From: Pontederia crassipes | Lineage: Eukaryota; Streptophyta; Magnoliopsida; Commelinales; Pontederiaceae | Length of the DNA stretch: 64,000 nt | Assembly: GCA_030549335.1 (NCBI GenBank) | Contig: CM060196.1 | Coordinates: 15,019,501 to 15,083,500 of the forward strand | Direction of reading: 5' to 3' | Translations under genes and position numbers: made by a program | Notes under the pieces: generated by a model | The model's database searches: none | What the model saw: the letters and a program-made list of their open reading frames with translations, nothing else | Told to the model about the DNA's origin: nothing | Part shown: one piece after another, positions 60,696 through 64,000 of the stretch | Numbering within the stretch: the stretch's first letter is position 1 | Layout: each line of letters begins with the position of its first letter

Positions 60696-63470
60696 CTATT
60701 CGCCAGAGCTCTCGCAAGAACTTCCAAGGTTGACGAATGTATCGCTGACTAGCAACCGGATCAGATGCCCACCTTCCCTTCTTGAAATTTCCATGCATTC
60801 CTCCAGGTCAGCATTGCCAGTAAGCATTACCCATTCATGATCATCATCCAGATATTTGACATCAAAGGTCCCAACTTCCAGCTTCAACCTCTTAGCCGCT
60901 TCATTTCTTAGGACATCAATGCCAGCGCTGCATGGCATTCTGAACCTTATGATATCTTCTTTGTAGCAGGCCTTTAAGGTCACTGTCCGGGAATCTTGCA
61001 TCTGAATATGCCGCGCTGTATTAGCAACAGGGACTGTAACATGTTCATTATGGAAACCCTCTGCAGTAGGATTACAAAGATCCTTTAGATCCTTGAAACT
61101 ACCTGAATCATGAATGATTATTCCAACAGGTTGTGGTCTTGATTCTAATACATTGGCATCAAATATTGGAAAAGATGCCAAAGCATTTAGATTTTGATCT
61201 GGTTTTTCGAATTCCAACGAGTCCCCGATAACTCCTCTCACAGAGGTCGAAGGAATCAGTTGATTAACAACACGAGTCTCGTTGACCGGGCTTTCTTGGC
61301 ATGAACCTTCTGAAGTGGGGGTTTGTGTACTTCCATGTCCTGAAGAACTCCTTGATTTCGCGAGGGAACATTTGACAAGCTGTGTAACATTTCCGTTCTG
61401 AACAAATTCTTTCAGGGACTGATCTCCAACGTCTGGTGAATGATTCGAATCATCCCTATTTCTTTCACGAAGATTTGGTGTTTTGGCACTTATGTTTGGT
61501 GTCAACCCATCCAGATTGACAGGCCAGGAAATGGAACCAACATCAACTGGAAGTGCTCCTGTATATGCAGTCAAATTAAATGCTTCACCTGTTCCTTGGA
61601 CAGATTCAATTACTCGTCTCAGCTTAGAAAGGGAACGATTAACTTTGTTAATCTTGCGAGATGGCCAACGTGTGATACCATGTTGCCTACAGATGCGTTT
61701 CATTGTTGTCGGGCAGACTGCAAAACCGTAAATGAATTTCAATTAAATGCACTTCCACAAAACTCAAAAGGATGATATTGAAAGACAGGGTCTCTGTTAA
61801 ACATGAGTATAAAGGTACACTTAACAATGTGAAGAATATGTCATGGACAAAGTGATAAGGATTTTGAACATGAAGCAAATGCATCCATAGGTCTAGAATT
61901 CCTTAAGTTCATCAGAATATGACATGGACAAAGTGATAATGATTTTGAACATGAAGCAATTGCATCCATTTGGTATTGGTCTAGAATTCCTTAAGTTCAT
62001 AAAAATATTACATGGACGAAGTGCTACGGATTTTGAACATGAGGCGAATGCCTCCATTTGATATTGGTCTAGAATTCCTCAAGTTCATCATGCAACAAGC
62101 TTGAAAAGATTTGCAAATATGCCTTTATACCCACAAAAAAAGAAAAAAAAATGAAAGGCTCTGTTGTCATTTGTTCCTGAATTCCAGCCTTTCCAGAAGG
62201 GCGATATATGAGTTAAAGAAAGGTATATACACACATTTGATGCTATCAGAAAACTTGTCAAAGATAAGAATAATTGCAGTTATTGTCATTTGTAAGATGA
62301 TAACTTGATCTGAACCAATAAGTAGTCAACACGTATTCAAATAAAGAAAATGGCAACAATGATTGATAATTGATATAAGCTTACCCCCAAGGCTCTTTGC
62401 AGCATCCTTCAAACTTCCAGTAAAATATTGTTTGAGGACTTCTAAGCTTATTTTCTTCTCAGCTTTCCCCCTTTTTCTTTCAGGTGGCTTGTCATTTTTG
62501 GGGATGAGTGAAGAACTAGAGTTTCCACTGCCATTGGAATCAACAATTTTCATCTCATTCCCTCCAAATGCTGAATCCAACAAAAGCTTTTGATACGAGA
62601 GTTCAGAATGTAATTTTTCACCATTCTGCAGATCACTGAGGTGCTCCTGGATATTTTCAGTACATGCAGTAATATTACTTTCGCACATCCAAATATTGAT
62701 ACATTTGGGTTCCACTTCGTCATTCACAACAACAAACTTGTCAACATCTTGAAGAGCTTCTTCTTGTCCACCATCTATAAGTTTCAAACTACAGAAACAA
62801 TTTATCATTAATGTTGTAATAGATTTCAAAAGAGCTTGTTGTTCGTCATTGCCCTTGCAATCAGTTGGAAGAAAGAACTCCAATATGTAATCATCAGTTC
62901 CAGTGTGTGTACTCTGTAAGCATACAGCAAAACAGCCAGATAGATGAAACATCCGAGCATAGTGTACGAGGGGATATTCAGTTTTACAAAACTGAGATAT
63001 ATCTTTAGAGAAAAATGGTCTTCGCGATGCAAATGACCTGCCAGCAACTCCTTGTTTCTTCTGTAGATGATGCTCTACACAAGCCTCCCTAAATCCCCAC
63101 ATGTGGCCATCAATAACATGAAACGCAACATCTGTGGTTGACATGCAGACTTGTCCCATGCAACTCCCATCAAAACTAGAGCAGCTCTTTTTTGAGCCTC
63201 CGCCATGCGTGAGAACACTTCGATGCATGCATGGAACCCATGTTTGAGCGAGAGGAAGCTTATGTTCCTCACACACTATAGTAAGTATTTGCAAAATTTC
63301 AGCAAGAGCAGCTTGGCGACCTTCATTGCATATCTGATTCATGATGGTAGAAAACGTGCATTAGTAAGTCAAATTAACAATTTGGAGAATATATTTCTAA
63401 CAATTTGAGGTTCCCATCTCACCTGAACATTTGGGTGGTCCAAAATCTCGGAACTTTTCAGATTTACTGC
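60696..63470 (-). CDS. NLP: NIN-like protein (NLP), RWP-RK and PB1 transcription factor, 5' end outside the window
   Basis: Nuclear transcription factor of the nitrate-response NLP family. Visible exons are 63470-63423, 63333-62385 and 61717-60696, in phase and encoding 672 aa plus stop. Earlier exons lie past 64000. The N-terminal GAF-like regulatory region shows AVNLKSSEILDHPNVQ, ICNEGRQAALAEIL, HKLPLAQTWVPC and CKTEYPLVHYARMF. The RWP-RK DNA-binding domain is split by the intron after SLEVLKQYFTGSLKDAAKSLG and resumes VCPTTMKRICRQHGITRWPS, RKINKVNRSLSKL, complete and intact. The C-terminal PB1 domain runs from TVTLKACYKEDIIRFRMP through LKYLDDD-type VKYLDDDHEWVMLTGNADLE. This acidic OPCA block allows pairing with other PB1 proteins. 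The protein ends LGSSCESSGE. No breaks are seen. Which NLP number it is cannot be told. Confidence 0.93.
61842..62095. repeat. Triplicated 81-88 bp repeat in the RWP-RK intron of the NLP gene
   Basis: CATGGACAAAGTGATAAGGA (61842), CATGGACAAAGTGATAATGA (61923) and CATGGACGAAGTGCTACGGA (62011) start three tandem units. Each continues TTTTGAACATGAAGC, TGCATCCAT and GGTCTAGAATTCCTTAAGTT. The first lacks 7 bp. Identity is high, so expansion is fairly recent. Confidence 0.85.
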
Positions 63471-64000
63471 CTGAACAGACATGAAAATATATTACTAAAC
63501 GATTTTGGAAAGAAAAAGAGAAGGAAAAAGCACATCAAACATGGAGAGCCAGAAGAAATCTGGGAAAAGAAATAACAACTGTTGATTACATATAAAGTAG
63601 GAAACTACAAGTCAGTGTGTATGCCTATGTAGCAGATGTAATGGTTGAGTGCATGGAGGCTTGATGCAGACCATTATAACCTAGGATATTTTGCTATAAA
63701 GTCATTATAATATAGAATTTTCCAAACCAAACTTTGAAATCTCTTCATAAACACATTGCATTAAATTTTATGAAAAGATACTTAATTTATCATATTACAA
63801 GTCCCTTTATCCTGATTAGCCTTTTTAGAATCTGAACTTTGTAGCCCTCCACTGTTAGCTATTACTCAATTTTAATTATTCAATTCATTTGATGCTCATT
63901 GCCAACATGTCATAACTATACAGATGGAATCCAAGGATGTTAAGAAAAGATAATGCAGTTTTGGTGAAACATAATCATACACCAAGTTGAAATTTGTTAA
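63471..64000 (-). other. NLP intron sequence running off the window
   Basis: No exon of the NLP gene is recognised here on the minus strand. The sequence is AT-rich and presumably intronic, since the GAF-like region's earlier exons are missing. Confidence 0.5.

Overview
The window is nuclear DNA from a flowering plant, most likely a monocot outside the grasses. It has introns with GT..AG borders, plant-specific gene families and an AT-rich centre full of transposable elements. The SWEET protein reads closest, from memory, to the rice SWEET4 type, and several exons have GC-rich third positions, as is common in monocots. No bacterial, organellar or viral gene set is present. The species cannot be named from sequence alone.

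Layout. (1) 1-3500: a SWEET4-like sugar transporter (+, 5 coding exons, 262 aa) behind a promoter with two ACGTG boxes and a 52-bp tandem duplication carrying RY (CATGCATG) motifs. (2) 4471-18004: a complete ubiquitin-chain elongation factor E4 gene (UFD2/MUSE3 type) on the minus strand. Its 16 coding exons join in frame to 1032 aa. Its introns hold a tRNA-type SINE, a 5'-truncated RTE LINE, an L1-like LINE remnant, several hairpin-tailed retroposons and a triplicated 275-bp repeat. (3) 18.2-40.2 kb: no gene that I can support. It holds a probable 3.1-kb long-TIR Mutator-like element, a foldback Mutator-like element with a perfect 9-bp target duplication sitting inside a 210-bp tandem array, a 1.2-kb AT-rich direct repeat, and related sequences ending in Helitron-type 3' termini. 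(4) 40196-46874: an LTR retrotransposon with both LTRs, PBS, PPT and matching 5-bp target duplications. It encodes only broken gag and protease, with no reverse transcriptase or integrase. (5) 46.9-48.3 kb: a decayed galactosyltransferase-like (GT31 type) gene fragment on the minus strand. (6) 49344-57966: a complete TPR/kinesin-light-chain-like protein gene (+, 8 exons, 562 aa) with a probable organelle-targeting leader. (7) 60696-63470 and beyond: the 3' two thirds of a NIN-like protein (RWP-RK plus PB1) transcription factor gene on the minus strand, running off the right edge.

The four intact genes have no obvious shared pathway: sugar transport, ubiquitin-dependent turnover, a TPR adaptor and nitrate-type transcriptional control. 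The TPR and NLP genes are convergent.

The most unusual signal is a set of tiny insertions (9-22 bp, little more than a CT-rich stub plus poly(A)) flanked by 9-18 bp target duplications. They occur beside longer retroposons with a similar tail and a conserved 3' hairpin, mostly in gene introns. They look like extreme 5'-truncation products of target-primed reverse transcription.
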